The position numbers were made by a program, and so were the translations under genes. Positions 46,501 through 54,196 of a DNA stretch of 64,000 nucleotides are shown piece by piece (the first letter of the stretch is position 1; each line of letters opens with the position of its first letter). The stretch is from Myxococcus virescens. GTDB taxonomy: Bacteria; Myxococcota; Myxococcia; Myxococcales; Myxococcaceae. The notes under the pieces were generated by a model. The model had not been told where the DNA came from and ran no database searches. It was given only the letters and a program-made list of their open reading frames with translations. The DNA lies in the NCBI RefSeq assembly GCF_900101905.1, contig NZ_FNAJ01000013.1, forward strand, positions 124,001-188,000, read 5' to 3'.

Positions 46501-48562
46501 TCGGAGAGGAATCCACGGCCAGGAGGACTCCCGCCGCGGCCAGGCTGAGGGCGAGGTCATCCAGGGGCAGCAGTCCATCCCTTCGCGACACAGGCTGCGC
46601 CCACGCGCCCTGCACGAGCCCCGCGACACCGTAGAGTCCACTCACGAGCGCGAAGACCGCCAGCCGGCCCCAGCTTCCCTCCAACGCCGGGGTCCCCTCG
46701 GCGAAGGCGAGCACACCGAAGACAAGGCCCACGCCACCCAGGTAGTGCAGGCCCCGCCAGCGCCAGCCGCCGGCAAGGTGCGCGGCCCCAGCGATGACCA
46801 GCCCCGTCAGCACCTGGGGCCACGGCGAGGCGGCGCTGCCCACCTGGCGCACCAGGGGCATTGCCACCAACGACCCTAGGAGGGTCCAGGCGAGCAGGCG
46901 GATACGCAGTCCCGGAAAGGCACTCCAACGCGCCAGGAGCATCAAGCCCGCGGTCGCCACCGTGCCGCCGAATACCCACCAGCCCGGCTCCGTCGGCGCC
47001 TGCGTGCGAGCGAACAAGGCCCCAGCGAGGAGCGTCGTCATCACCATGAGGTGGACCAGGGCCCGCCGCCGTGGCTCCAGCAGGAAGAAGACACCCGCCG
47101 CGATGAGTGGCGCGAGCGCCGAGGCCAAGTCGACCTGGAAGTCCCCTCCGGGCTCACTGGAGAACGCGCCCAGCGCGCCCACGACCGCGCCACTGGCGAG
47201 CACCGCGTAGGCCACAATCTCCAGCACCGGACTCACACGCGGATGGGCCTCGCGCGCGGCGTCGGTGGTCGCGGCCACGGCGATGACGGTGGCCAGGGCC
47301 TGGGCCCACAGCGTGAGGCCCGCGAACAAGGCGCTGCCTGGCTCCAGAGCGTCGAAGCCCGACGGTGCGCTCGCCACACAGAAGACGGCGAGCCACAGCG
47401 CGCCATAGAGCGCGGCGCTCGCGCCGACGAGCGCCGTGTTTCCCTCCGTCGCCTTCCGTGCGCGCCATACCGTGGCGGCCAGGGCCATGACACCCACGGA
47501 GGCACAGAGCGTGCGCGGCCAGGGCGCGTCCTCGAGCGCCATCAGCGGAAGCCCCGCGAGCAGGGAGGGCAGGAGCGCCAACCCCAGGGTCGCGGCGGAG
47601 GTGCCATGCAGCAGTCGCCCCGCCGACCTCAGCGGCACCAAGCCCAGCGCGGCGGCGCCAAGCGCCACCGCGGCACCGAACCCAGGTGACAGGGCGAACA
47701 GCGACGACAGCGCGATGAAGGCGACGGGGAGCAACGCGAGGCCAATGCCCGCGAGCACGCGGCCGACCGGCATGGAGCGCCGGGAGAGGAACACACCGAG
47801 CCCGATGAAGGCCGCGTGGTACCCCCACAGGGCGCCCGTGACGAGGAGCTGACGCGGAACGCCGCCGAGTGCCTGCCAGGCCTCGCGCACACCCATGAGC
47901 GAGCCGCCCAGCACCAGCATCGCGCCCAGGAACCACCAGATGAACTCCTGGAACCGGGGCGCGCTCTCCGGCCGTGCATCGAGCGCAACGACGGCCTCGA
48001 GCCCTCCACTGAGCGGACCTGATGTACCCCTGTCGAAGAACGTCTGCCCGGAATCCAGCGCCGCACCCAGGTCGTCATCCCCCGCGTCCGAGTCAGGCCG
48101 GAGCCCTCGACGCTTGCGCGCTTTCTGCTCCCGCTCCGCCTTCGCGGCGTCGTCCAACGAGCGCGCGAGCGCAGCGCCCCAGCCCCACAGCCGCCATGCT
48201 CCCCCGTTGCGAAGCGAGGTCGCGACACCATCGGCCCAGGCTTCCGCGCGAGTCGCCGCGTCCGTGGGAGGGACAGCGACCGCTTCGAAGGAGTCCTGGG
48301 CGGGGGCCTGCTCACCCGCCTCTGCCTTCGGCGTTTCGGGGTGACGGTCGTCCGCGCCAGGCACGAGGGACTCGGCGAGCTGGGTCGCGGTGACGACGTC
48401 GATGAGCGCGCTGGCCTGCCAGCCTTCGATGTGACGGCGCAGGGTCTCCCTGACGAGTGCGTCGAGATTCGGCTCGGTGGCGGGCACGAGCGGGGCACCG
48501 CACTCCTGACACATGGCCCCCAAGGCCACGTCACGGAGCCGAGCGCAGGCTTGGCAGATCAT
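43553..48562 (-). CDS. Giant polytopic membrane protein with N-terminal zinc ribbon
   Basis: Protein of 1,669 residues. The ATG at 48562 starts MICQAC; residues Cys3, Cys6, Cys18 and Cys21 form a zinc ribbon, followed by a hydrophilic, charged region (25-150) and a membrane part from about residue 150 to near the end with an estimated 40 or more hydrophobic helices, mostly Ala/Leu/Val/Gly. No catalytic motif, transporter signature or channel filter was seen. It resembles the repetitive polytopic DUF2157/DUF2339-like proteins in style only. Flanked by two paralogous EGF-type lipoproteins. The repeated helical blocks suggest internal duplications. Function unknown. Confidence 0.8.
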   Translation of the reverse strand: MICQACARLRDVALGAMCQECGAPLVPATEPNLDALVRETLRRHIEGWQASALIDVVTATQLAESLVPGADDRHPETPKAEAGEQAPAQDSFEAVAVPPTDAATRAEAWADGVATSLRNGGAWRLWGWGAALARSLDDAAKAEREQKARKRRGLRPDSDAGDDDLGAALDSGQTFFDRGTSGPLSGGLEAVVALDARPESAPRFQEFIWWFLGAMLVLGGSLMGVREAWQALGGVPRQLLVTGALWGYHAAFIGLGVFLSRRSMPVGRVLAGIGLALLPVAFIALSSLFALSPGFGAAVALGAAALGLVPLRSAGRLLHGTSAATLGLALLPSLLAGLPLMALEDAPWPRTLCASVGVMALAATVWRARKATEGNTALVGASAALYGALWLAVFCVASAPSGFDALEPGSALFAGLTLWAQALATVIAVAATTDAAREAHPRVSPVLEIVAYAVLASGAVVGALGAFSSEPGGDFQVDLASALAPLIAAGVFFLLEPRRRALVHLMVMTTLLAGALFARTQAPTEPGWWVFGGTVATAGLMLLARWSAFPGLRIRLLAWTLLGSLVAMPLVRQVGSAASPWPQVLTGLVIAGAAHLAGGWRWRGLHYLGGVGLVFGVLAFAEGTPALEGSWGRLAVFALVSGLYGVAGLVQGAWAQPVSRRDGLLPLDDLALSLAAAGVLLAVDSSPSAPDLLVSATRLSASVLSALPTAVVTAWLLLRVRRDGSRFVGFLAAAGLALAVSQVMGTVSDFASPRSALVAASLALGFAAFSALRGRAPLDAADSAAGHEGRRMFDLFRLPLGARGFPLFTDGFATAALVQTVMATLTLAGWLARPTDAERATCLLAAGLLLLVVLVAFVSRGFEAWHLRGSVVTLASLGALIALTALLNRAGRPSPPDVAALRTSLIGIALWGVALATRRFGPWVAGLLEKPRHGKLYHWVPHLGVAVLASVLLKGALLVGLPRPSRALALIPPLMLLGPAVLVLLLSVSARSVRLASVGLWLGLPGAALWAARQSLLGPRLTHAWSSEGRWVRIGAESLHWLDKDAWLAPGDTVFLLWQRAFAGIAAVGLVYAVASLRGLPNSFQRLLQRHSVISVGVVFVAALFQPGLTAAGLVCITGLVLFLGGARAQGRGVLGASILLLVHALAHREDIFEVWPGPVLALVGLAVVTLGPWIVRRRGLSESAARMRIHQASAIYLFAALVYALATNGTPSSTLAALNLLGEMLLSMGGSWMVSPALPVTLALVAASVLVAAFQWKGTLASLVATLGAWGVGGTFVASLMAFLSIRASLVGPWLRYGALFILHGAALSLAASVGVLALHAAQEWVRRRRPDVAGGLSWGRDTGFVVSGLMLAGLAVGGSASDGALPLAIASIGILVLVALHCAWSQHTGRHVYFVQTAVVGVYALVRNLYAPGLRAEHDAFFALALGFILVGVTVLARRAGVQPVEAATRRFAALLPVGMALVLPGEATQEAALLAGGSGLLYATLGAVERSRLFGAFAAAACNFALLISALAFGLEGLEIYLAPMGLLLLMLGQLFAESLPHAARNTVRILGGLLLYVPAAARIAVQVGQSPDGTYALVFGGVCLLGVVAGMVFQIRAYLALGTLFLTLDVAATLLDAGLRDHRIGFLVMTLTGLTLIGGRVLTTLKRQEWELLVRRVRVQLRGWD

Positions 48563-48655
48563 GATGCGACAGCATAGCCCCAGTCCCGCGAGGCCTGCTT
48601 GACGCACGTCGAAACCGAGGCTGTCTCACTTCCGCGGAAAGTGGCCCATCACCTC

Positions 48656-48689
48656 GTCCCTCGCGGCGACAGGCGGTGCCGCGAGGGAC
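48656..48689 (-). terminator. Terminator hairpin of the EGF-type lipoprotein B
   Basis: GTCCCTCGCGGC pairs perfectly with GCCGCGAGGGAC around 10 bases, 27 bases beyond the stop of paralogue B and upstream of the giant membrane protein gene. Confidence 0.85.
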
Positions 48690-48715
48690 CAGGTCCCATC
48701 AGCGCATGACGCCCT

Positions 48716-50164
48716 CTACGGACCACCGGGGTACGTGAAGGACACGACGTACGCCGGATGGTCCGGGGAGCACTCGGCACCCAGGTCGGCGCTGGTGGCG
48801 ACGCTCCAGACAATCAGGTCCGGCTGCCCGAGCCGCCTCACCGTGACGGTGTACGAGACGGGATTCTCCGCGCTGGGCGGCGGAGAGAAACCCGCCGCCT
48901 TGAAACAGACGTCGTACTGACCAGCCGGCGGGGGTGCACCGGCGTTCCAGATGACCCGCTCCGGCCCCCACCCGGCTGACGCAATCCGGTCCAGCGTCCC
49001 ATAGTCCGTTTCAACGCCGGGCCCCCGGTTGCCGCCGTGGATGAGCTTCCCCGAGGGAGTCCGGACGACGAGGTCCCCATCGCCCACGCGCGCCCACGAC
49101 GTGGCGATTTGCAGCTTGATGCCATCCGCCACACAAGCGCTCGCCGAGCAGGTCTGCCCAGCGTCACAAACATTTCCACAGGCGCCGCAGTTGGACGCAT
49201 CCGACGACACATCCACACACTGCGAGCCGCACTGCACCGTGGGCGACTGGCAGGCACCGGCCACGCAGGTGTAGGCACCGGGCGTGTTCACACACAGCTC
49301 GCCCACCTGGCACACGGCCGTCCCATTCGCGCACTCGTCGATGTCGCCGCACGTCCAGCCATTGCCCGAGTAGCCCGGCCTGCACGTGCAACTGTAGCTC
49401 CCCGGCGTGTTCGTACAGGTTGCATTCACCGAGCACTGGGAGGTGCCATTCGCACATTCGTTGACGTCAGTGCAGACACTGGGCTGCGTGTCGGAGCAGG
49501 AGTAGCCCGGCTCCACCTGGCAGCTGGCGCCGCAGCCATCTCCCGATACCAGGTTGCCATCATCACACTGCTCCTCCGTATCCACCTGGCCATTGCCGCA
49601 GAAGGAACCCCCTCCAAAGCCCATGTCCTCCACGGCATCCACGCTGTACAGCGCGGCCAGCCCACCGCGCAGCCGCACGTACCGGTAGGGCGTCGCGCTG
49701 CTGAAAGGCACCAGCGCGGAGTGCGTCCCGAGGCCCAGGTCCAGGAGGGTCGCCTGCCCCGTGCTGATGAGGCTCATGTCCTCCCGAAGGAAGTCCACCT
49801 GGGCAATCACCGACAGCGACAGCCCCCGGTAGTAGATGCGCAGGGGGCCCGTGCCCGCCTCCCCCGCGCCCATGTCCAGCAGCAGCGAGCCCCCCAGGAG
49901 GCTCAAGAAGCTCGCGACATTCCCATCAGGCGCACCCACCGCGTTTCCCGGATTGATGACGGCGATGACACCACTCTGGACGACCAGGTTGGCGTATGGG
50001 TCAGGCGCCAACCCCGACACCTTCGAGGACGACCCGACCTCTGTCAAAGTCTCTCCGGCAACCAGGGATTCCTCCTCCAGCTGAGGCCCACACGCGGCCA
50101 ACATTCCGAACGCCAAGGCCATGCGCATCCATCGCCACTCGCGGGCAACTCGACGGACATCCAT
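48716..50164 (-). CDS. EGF/DUF4215 lipoprotein, paralogue B, with extra C-terminal domain
   Basis: Lipoprotein of 482 residues. Start at ATG 50164 with GGAG seven bases upstream; lipobox GMLAAC. Residue order matches paralogue A: hydrophobic beta-rich domain (GVIAVINPGNAVGAPDGN), DUF4215 repeat (CGNGQVDTEEQCDDGN), two EGF repeats (DVNEC, DIDEC) and the Stigma1-like motif (CGSQCVDVSSDASNCGACG). About 135 further residues follow, a beta-rich domain (LVVRTPSGKLIHGG, GWGPERVIWNAGAPP, QYDVCFKAAG) that paralogue A lacks and that looks like an immunoglobulin-like binding domain. The two genes are a clear duplication. Confidence 0.85.
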   Translation of the reverse strand: MDVRRVAREWRWMRMALAFGMLAACGPQLEEESLVAGETLTEVGSSSKVSGLAPDPYANLVVQSGVIAVINPGNAVGAPDGNVASFLSLLGGSLLLDMGAGEAGTGPLRIYYRGLSLSVIAQVDFLREDMSLISTGQATLLDLGLGTHSALVPFSSATPYRYVRLRGGLAALYSVDAVEDMGFGGGSFCGNGQVDTEEQCDDGNLVSGDGCGASCQVEPGYSCSDTQPSVCTDVNECANGTSQCSVNATCTNTPGSYSCTCRPGYSGNGWTCGDIDECANGTAVCQVGELCVNTPGAYTCVAGACQSPTVQCGSQCVDVSSDASNCGACGNVCDAGQTCSASACVADGIKLQIATSWARVGDGDLVVRTPSGKLIHGGNRGPGVETDYGTLDRIASAGWGPERVIWNAGAPPPAGQYDVCFKAAGFSPPPSAENPVSYTVTVRRLGQPDLIVWSVATSADLGAECSPDHPAYVVSFTYPGGP

Positions 50165-50539
50165 TATCTGCTCCATTCCACGTGAATTGGGGGATGGCGG
50201 CACGGCACGAAGACAATCACAACGAAGCGCCGCCAATCCATAGCTAGGCACGAGGCCCTGGCCTGGCCTCAAACACATGCGCGCTGACGTCGAGACACGC
50301 ACGCCATTGGACAGCATTTTCGCGCGACGGCTTCGCGACGAACGCCATGCGACATCCCTCCTGGCCATGAGGGCCGGCACCGTCATGCCAGCGGGAGAGA
50401 CTCCTCTCAATTCTTGGAAGTGAAGAGGCCAATCCTGGGAGCGACTCCATGGATGCCATCCTTGATGAACACACCGCGGCGATGCGTGTTCAAATGCGTG
50501 TCCGACATGAGCGACCTCACCCGTCGAGCACGCTGACAC
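50165..50539. other. Intergenic region with block shared with paralogue A
   Basis: Contains the presumed promoter of paralogue B on the minus strand (conserved element at 50303-50315) and the presumed promoter of the plus-strand gene at 50540. No gene is supported. Confidence 0.45.
50303..50315 (-). promoter_or_regulatory. Conserved upstream element, copy B
   Basis: GCTGTCCAATGGC on the minus strand, 139 bases before paralogue B. A second conserved patch (TTCTTGGAAGTGAAGAG on the plus strand) follows about 105 bases farther upstream, as in copy A. Confidence 0.45.
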
Positions 50540-51004
50540 ATGCCTCGCGAACCTCCCGCCGTCCTCCCCGTCTCTCTGTCGTTGCTCCGGCATGCGAACC
50601 CGTGGGCGCTGCTCCTCGTGAAGGAGGAGGGCTACCCGCTCGCCACCGCCGCCCTCCTCTCCGAACGCTACGCCTTGAAGAGCGATGAGAAGCCCTTCGT
50701 GCGAGAGCTCCTCGGCCGCAAACGGAACCTGTGGGTCTTCCGCTGTGACCAGCGTCGCTTCGCGGGAGACTTCGTCGTCGTGGACATGGCGGAGCCCCGG
50801 CCCGCTCGACGCCGGGTGGTGGTGCTCGACCTGAAAATGGGGGCGCCCCTCGTCCTCGGAGGTGGAGGAGCCGGCATGCAGCTCACCCACGCGCAGGACG
50901 CGGTGGACGGTGTCGCGGCGCGCAAGGGGCTCATCGCACCAGGCACGCCCTACGTACTGGCCACGGGTGGAAAGGACGCCATGCTCGCGTACCTGGGTGC
51001 GTAA
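50540..51004 (+). CDS. Hypothetical protein (154 aa)
   Basis: Soluble protein of 154 residues without signal peptide. An N-terminal helical region (residues 10-60) is followed by a beta-strand section with the regular alternation RRVVVLDLKMG and a Gly-rich LVLGGGGAG turn, then helical HAQDAVDG and TGGKDAML segments. The VVVLDLK string recalls a nuclease-like core, but no complete motif is present. No family recognised. Codon use is normal for the genome, so the gene is likely real. Confidence 0.65.
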   Translation: MPREPPAVLPVSLSLLRHANPWALLLVKEEGYPLATAALLSERYALKSDEKPFVRELLGRKRNLWVFRCDQRRFAGDFVVVDMAEPRPARRRVVVLDLKMGAPLVLGGGGAGMQLTHAQDAVDGVAARKGLIAPGTPYVLATGGKDAMLAYLGA

Positions 51005-51513
51005 GAATTTCAGTCGCGACTGAGCGTCGCCACTTTCATCGGCGGACCCGAACCTTCCACAAGTCTGCTACTTCGAGCTTTTCAACGGACTCAAGGCGCC
51101 ATGCATTGACGCTGCGGGACAGGGCCTCAGGAGAACGCCTGCAGCGAGGGACGGTTCGTGCTGGTGATTCGCGAATCCCGGAATGAACAAGCCAGGAGCG
51201 AAGGCTCGTAGAACAGTGTCCCTCGCATCTCATCCTCCGATGCGACACTCCCCCACGAGAAGCGGCGGGGTGTCGTTCCCCGCCACGCGGATTTCTCAAC
51301 AGCCTGCTATCAAGGGCAACCTCCGCAGGTTCGGCCGGGCCGATATTGATGTCTGGTGCGCGCCCAGTCCCGGTTTCCTCGCGCCAGTGCAACGACCCAG
51401 CGCGAAGCAAATCTGGCACTCACCTGAAAGGCTGGGTCAGCTCTCGCCGCCACCGCAATGCGTCATCCAACGATGCAATCTATTTCAACCCACCGGGTGT
51501 CAAAAACACACCA
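51005..51513. other. Gene-poor region
   Basis: No supported reading frame. Base composition falls toward AT-rich just before the promoter at 51514. Phrases such as CTCAACAGCCTGCTA resemble sequence flanking some IS elements, but no terminal repeats or transposase are seen. Confidence 0.35.
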
Positions 51514-51542
51514 TTTACATCAAGTAAAAACCCCCATACACA
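51514..51542 (+). promoter_or_regulatory. Sigma-70 type promoter of small lipoprotein gene
   Basis: TTTACA (51514-51519), a 17-base spacer and TACACA (51537-51542) in an unusually AT-rich patch, 45 bases before the start codon. Confidence 0.5.
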
Positions 51543-51548
51543 CCGCGC

Positions 51549-51565
51549 GTCTCCAATTCGGAGAC
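51549..51565 (+). promoter_or_regulatory. 5' UTR hairpin
   Basis: GTCTCC pairs with GGAGAC around AATTC, 22 bases upstream of the start codon, in the presumed leader of the lipoprotein mRNA. It could stabilise the message. Confidence 0.35.
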
Positions 51566-51587
51566 AACTCGCAATGAGGGGGAAGTC

Positions 51588-51983
51588 ATGAAGAAGTTCA
51601 ATACGTTGGGAGTTGTGGGTCTGCTGTCTCTGGCTGCCGTTGGCTGCGGTGGGGAGTACACGCCGGAGGACGAGCAGGCCATGCAGCAGCCTGAGCTGAG
51701 CGATGTGGAGCAGGCCATGGAGTCCGCGTGGATTGACGCGGGTCAGACGCGCGATTTCTCGACCTGGCTGTTCGGCGTGACGCCGTTCTCCATCCAGAAC
51801 GTCGGTACCGCCCCCACGTCGTATTACGCGTACTGCGGGAGCAACAACATCTCCGGTACCGTCAACGTCGGCCAGACGCACAGCAACCTGAACCTCAACT
51901 GCGCGTGGCCCGGGGCGCGGCTCTACGTGAGCAACACGAGCGGCACCGTCGGCACCCACAAGCTCTACGTCTGGACCTGGTAG
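51588..51983 (+). CDS. Small secreted lipoprotein
   Basis: Lipoprotein of 131 residues with a classic MKK- start and GAGGGGG ribosome site; lipobox LAAVGC. The mature chain is Gln/Glu-rich at first, then beta-strand-rich (residues 45-131: WLFGVTPFSIQNVGTAP, VNVGQTHSNLNLNC, LYVSNTSGTVGTHKLYVWTW). The last half looks like a small beta-sandwich with one Cys pair (Cys83 and Cys104). Own promoter and terminator, so monocistronic and possibly highly expressed. Family not recognised. Confidence 0.8.
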   Translation: MKKFNTLGVVGLLSLAAVGCGGEYTPEDEQAMQQPELSDVEQAMESAWIDAGQTRDFSTWLFGVTPFSIQNVGTAPTSYYAYCGSNNISGTVNVGQTHSNLNLNCAWPGARLYVSNTSGTVGTHKLYVWTW

Positions 51984-52023
51984 CGCGCTGTTTCGGGAGC
52001 CCGCCATCCGGGTGGCGCAACGG

Positions 52024-52054
52024 GGGGAACTCTCTGCAGGGGGTTCCCCTTTTT
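52024..52054 (+). terminator. Rho-independent terminator of small lipoprotein gene
   Basis: GGGGAAC pairs with GTTCCCC around CTCTCTGCAGGG-type loop sequence, followed by a run of five T. Confidence 0.9.
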
Positions 52055-52105
52055 CAGGGTCGCTCGCCCCTTGACTGAACGTGCTTTCAGGCCCACGGTG
52101 GGCGT

Positions 52106-53143
52106 ATGAAGGCGCGTCCCATCGACAATCCGCCCAACCCCTGGGCGAGCACCGCGGTGGAGTACCTGGACGAAATCCCGCCGTCCAAGCTGGAGGTCTT
52201 CGAGGACCACAGCCGGCAGGTGCTGTCGCACAACGACAGCCCGGACGTGGGGTTCAGCTGGAGCGTCAACCCGTACCGGGGCTGCCTCCACGCCTGCGCG
52301 TACTGCTACGCGCGGCCCACGCACCAGTACCTGGACATGGGCGCGGGCACCGACTTCGAGACGAAGCTGGTGGTGAAGCCCCGGGCGCCGGAGCTGCTCC
52401 GCGAGGCCTTCGAGAAACCCTCCTGGAAGGGTGAAACCGTCGTCTTCAGCGGCGTCACCGACTGCTACCAGCCGCTGGAGGCCTCCTTGCGGCTGACGCG
52501 AGGCTGCCTGGAAGTCTGCGCCGAGTACCGCAACCCGGTGGGCATCATCACCAAGGGCGTGCTCGTCGAACGGGACCTGGACGTCCTCCAACGGCTGGCC
52601 CGAGACGCGCGCCTGTGGGTCAGCATCAGCCTCCCCTTCCACAACGCGGAGCTGGCCCGGGCCATGGAGCCCTATGCCGCCTCCCCCATGCGCCGGCTGC
52701 TGACCATCCGCCGGCTCACCGAGGCGGGCATCGACGTGGCGGTGTCGGTGGCACCCATCATCCCGGGCCTCAATGACGAGGACATCCACCGCGTGCTGGC
52801 CGCGGCACGTGAAGCTGGCGCCACCCGCGCGCACCACATCCTGGTGCGGCTGCCCGGCCCGGTGAAGGACGTCTTCGCGGAACGGCTGCGCGCGAAGCTG
52901 CCCCTGCGCGCGGAACGGGTGCTCCACCGCATCCGGGAAACCCGCGGCGGGGCGCTCAACGACAGCCGCTTCAAGCACCGCATGCGCGGTGACGGCCTCT
53001 ACGCGGAGACCATCCACCGCCTCTTCCACACGGCGGCGCGCAAGGTGGGCATCCGCGCCTCCTACATCACCGAGGACGCCCCGGACACCTTCCGGCGCCC
53101 GGAGCGCAAGCCGCCGCCCACGCCGCAGCTCAGCCTCTTCTGA
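52106..53143 (+). CDS. PA0069-family radical SAM protein
   Basis: Radical S-adenosylmethionine enzyme of 345 residues. The cluster-binding motif is CLHACAYCYA (CxxxCxxC, about residues 59-66) preceded by SVNPYRGC. The SAM-binding TIM barrel follows (FSGVTDCYQPLE, GIITKG, SISLPF, VSVAPIIPGLND). The general layout matches the SplB-like PA0069 group, whose exact reaction is unknown. It is cytoplasmic and oxygen-sensitive by family rule. The end is Pro-rich (PPPTPQLSLF). It follows the small lipoprotein gene after a terminator, so it is a separate unit. Confidence 0.92.
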   Translation: MKARPIDNPPNPWASTAVEYLDEIPPSKLEVFEDHSRQVLSHNDSPDVGFSWSVNPYRGCLHACAYCYARPTHQYLDMGAGTDFETKLVVKPRAPELLREAFEKPSWKGETVVFSGVTDCYQPLEASLRLTRGCLEVCAEYRNPVGIITKGVLVERDLDVLQRLARDARLWVSISLPFHNAELARAMEPYAASPMRRLLTIRRLTEAGIDVAVSVAPIIPGLNDEDIHRVLAAAREAGATRAHHILVRLPGPVKDVFAERLRAKLPLRAERVLHRIRETRGGALNDSRFKHRMRGDGLYAETIHRLFHTAARKVGIRASYITEDAPDTFRRPERKPPPTPQLSLF

Positions 53144-53165
53144 GCGCGCACGCGGGCGGCGGGCG

Positions 53166-53414
53166 TCATTTCCGGATGGCTTGGACGATGGTGATGAGGA
53201 TGACGGAGCCCACCGTCGCCACCAGCAGTGACCAGAGGTTGAAGCCCGTCACCCCGGTGCCGCCCATCAGACTGAAAACCCAGCCGCCAATCATGGCCCC
53301 GACGATGCCGGTGGCGATGTTGGCGAACATGCCCATGCGGGCGTTGGTGCCCTTGATGATGCTGGCCAGCCAGCCCGCGATGCCACCCAGCACCAACCAC
53401 GTACAGATTCCCAT
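53166..53414 (-). CDS. GlsB/YeaQ/YmgE-family stress membrane protein
   Basis: Small inner-membrane protein of 82 residues with three predicted helices: LVLGGIAGWLAS (early), ATGIVGAMIGGWVFSL (middle) and LVATVGSVILITIVQAI (end). The GWLAS...G...NI..G..GA..GG pattern is the transglycosylase-associated (GlsB/YeaQ) family signature. Family members are induced by stress; mechanism unknown. The start ATG is preceded by GGAGGTCGTC. Its stop lies 22 bases from the stop of the radical SAM gene on the other strand. Confidence 0.93.
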   Translation of the reverse strand: MGICTWLVLGGIAGWLASIIKGTNARMGMFANIATGIVGAMIGGWVFSLMGGTGVTGFNLWSLLVATVGSVILITIVQAIRK

Positions 53415-53535
53415 GACGACCTCCTTCGTGTCCTCCGGTTGCTATCAGACCTCCCGCCCTCGCGCAGCGGCCGGCCGTCCTCCAAATGTACGCGCGAGCC
53501 ACGGACGCATTGCATCCGGCCCCTGAAACGACGAC

Positions 53536-53564
53536 GCCCCGTGCCTCGCTCGGAGACACGGGGC
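53536..53564 (-). terminator. Terminator hairpin of the chalcone isomerase-fold gene
   Basis: GCCCCGTG pairs with CACGGGGC around CCTCGCTCGGAGA, 34 bases past the stop on the minus strand. Confidence 0.75.
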
Positions 53565-53597
53565 ATCCACGCCGCACGTGGCGCGCACCGGCGTCAC

Positions 53598-54155
53598 TCA
53601 GTCCTTGCCGAGCATCCCGTCACGCAGGCTGCCATCCACCGGGCTCTTGCCCACGAAGACGGAGAAGAGCGCGTCGGAGAAGTCCTTGCCCTCGACGGAG
53701 ATCTCCTTGCCCGTCTTGCTGGACACCTGCGTGCCCTGGCCGGGGATGTACGTGAGGATGAGCTCGTCACCCTTCTTCACGTCCGGGATGGCCGCGTTGA
53801 AGGTGTCCAGCTTGGGCTGGAGCTCCGGCAGCTTGGAGCCCGCGTTCTTCTTGAAGCCGTCGCCAATAGCATCGACGATGGTCTTCTTGTCCAGGTCCCG
53901 CAGCATGTACATGCGCACGCGCTTGATCTGGTCCGAGCTGATGATGGCGGCGCCATCCTTGGACGGCGTCTCCAGGTAGAGCCCCGCCGTGTAGACCTTG
54001 AACACCAGCTTGCTGCGCAGGCCCACGCCGTTGAGCTTCAGCTCCTTGCCGGCAACGGACGCGGTCTCCGGGTACTTCACCCCCGCGACCTCCTTGGCGA
54101 AGGCCGGAGCGGCGAACATCAGGGACAGCACGACGGCGGTCAGCGTGGCTTTCAT
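53598..54155 (-). CDS. Secreted chalcone isomerase-fold protein
   Basis: Exported protein of 185 residues. Sec signal ends AAPAFAKE. The mature part starts VAGVKYPETASVAGKELKL, then GVGLRSKLVFKVYTAGLYLE, KRVRMYMLRDLDKKTIVDA and ILTYIPGQGTQV: the bacterial chalcone isomerase-like domain. Plant enzymes of this fold act on flavonoids, whereas bacterial ones bind fatty acids or are non-catalytic. The gene is likely alone between serC and GlsB, with its own terminator, and gives no pathway hint. Confidence 0.9.
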   Translation of the reverse strand: MKATLTAVVLSLMFAAPAFAKEVAGVKYPETASVAGKELKLNGVGLRSKLVFKVYTAGLYLETPSKDGAAIISSDQIKRVRMYMLRDLDKKTIVDAIGDGFKKNAGSKLPELQPKLDTFNAAIPDVKKGDELILTYIPGQGTQVSSKTGKEISVEGKDFSDALFSVFVGKSPVDGSLRDGMLGKD

Positions 54156-54196
54156 GAATCCTCCGGGTGTGGGTAATCCGTGCGGTTGGACGCAGC

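Noticed and set aside
51078..51310. Possible insertion-sequence remnant (TTCAAC-type phrases)
   Set aside because: No inverted terminal repeats, no target duplication and no transposase frame visible.
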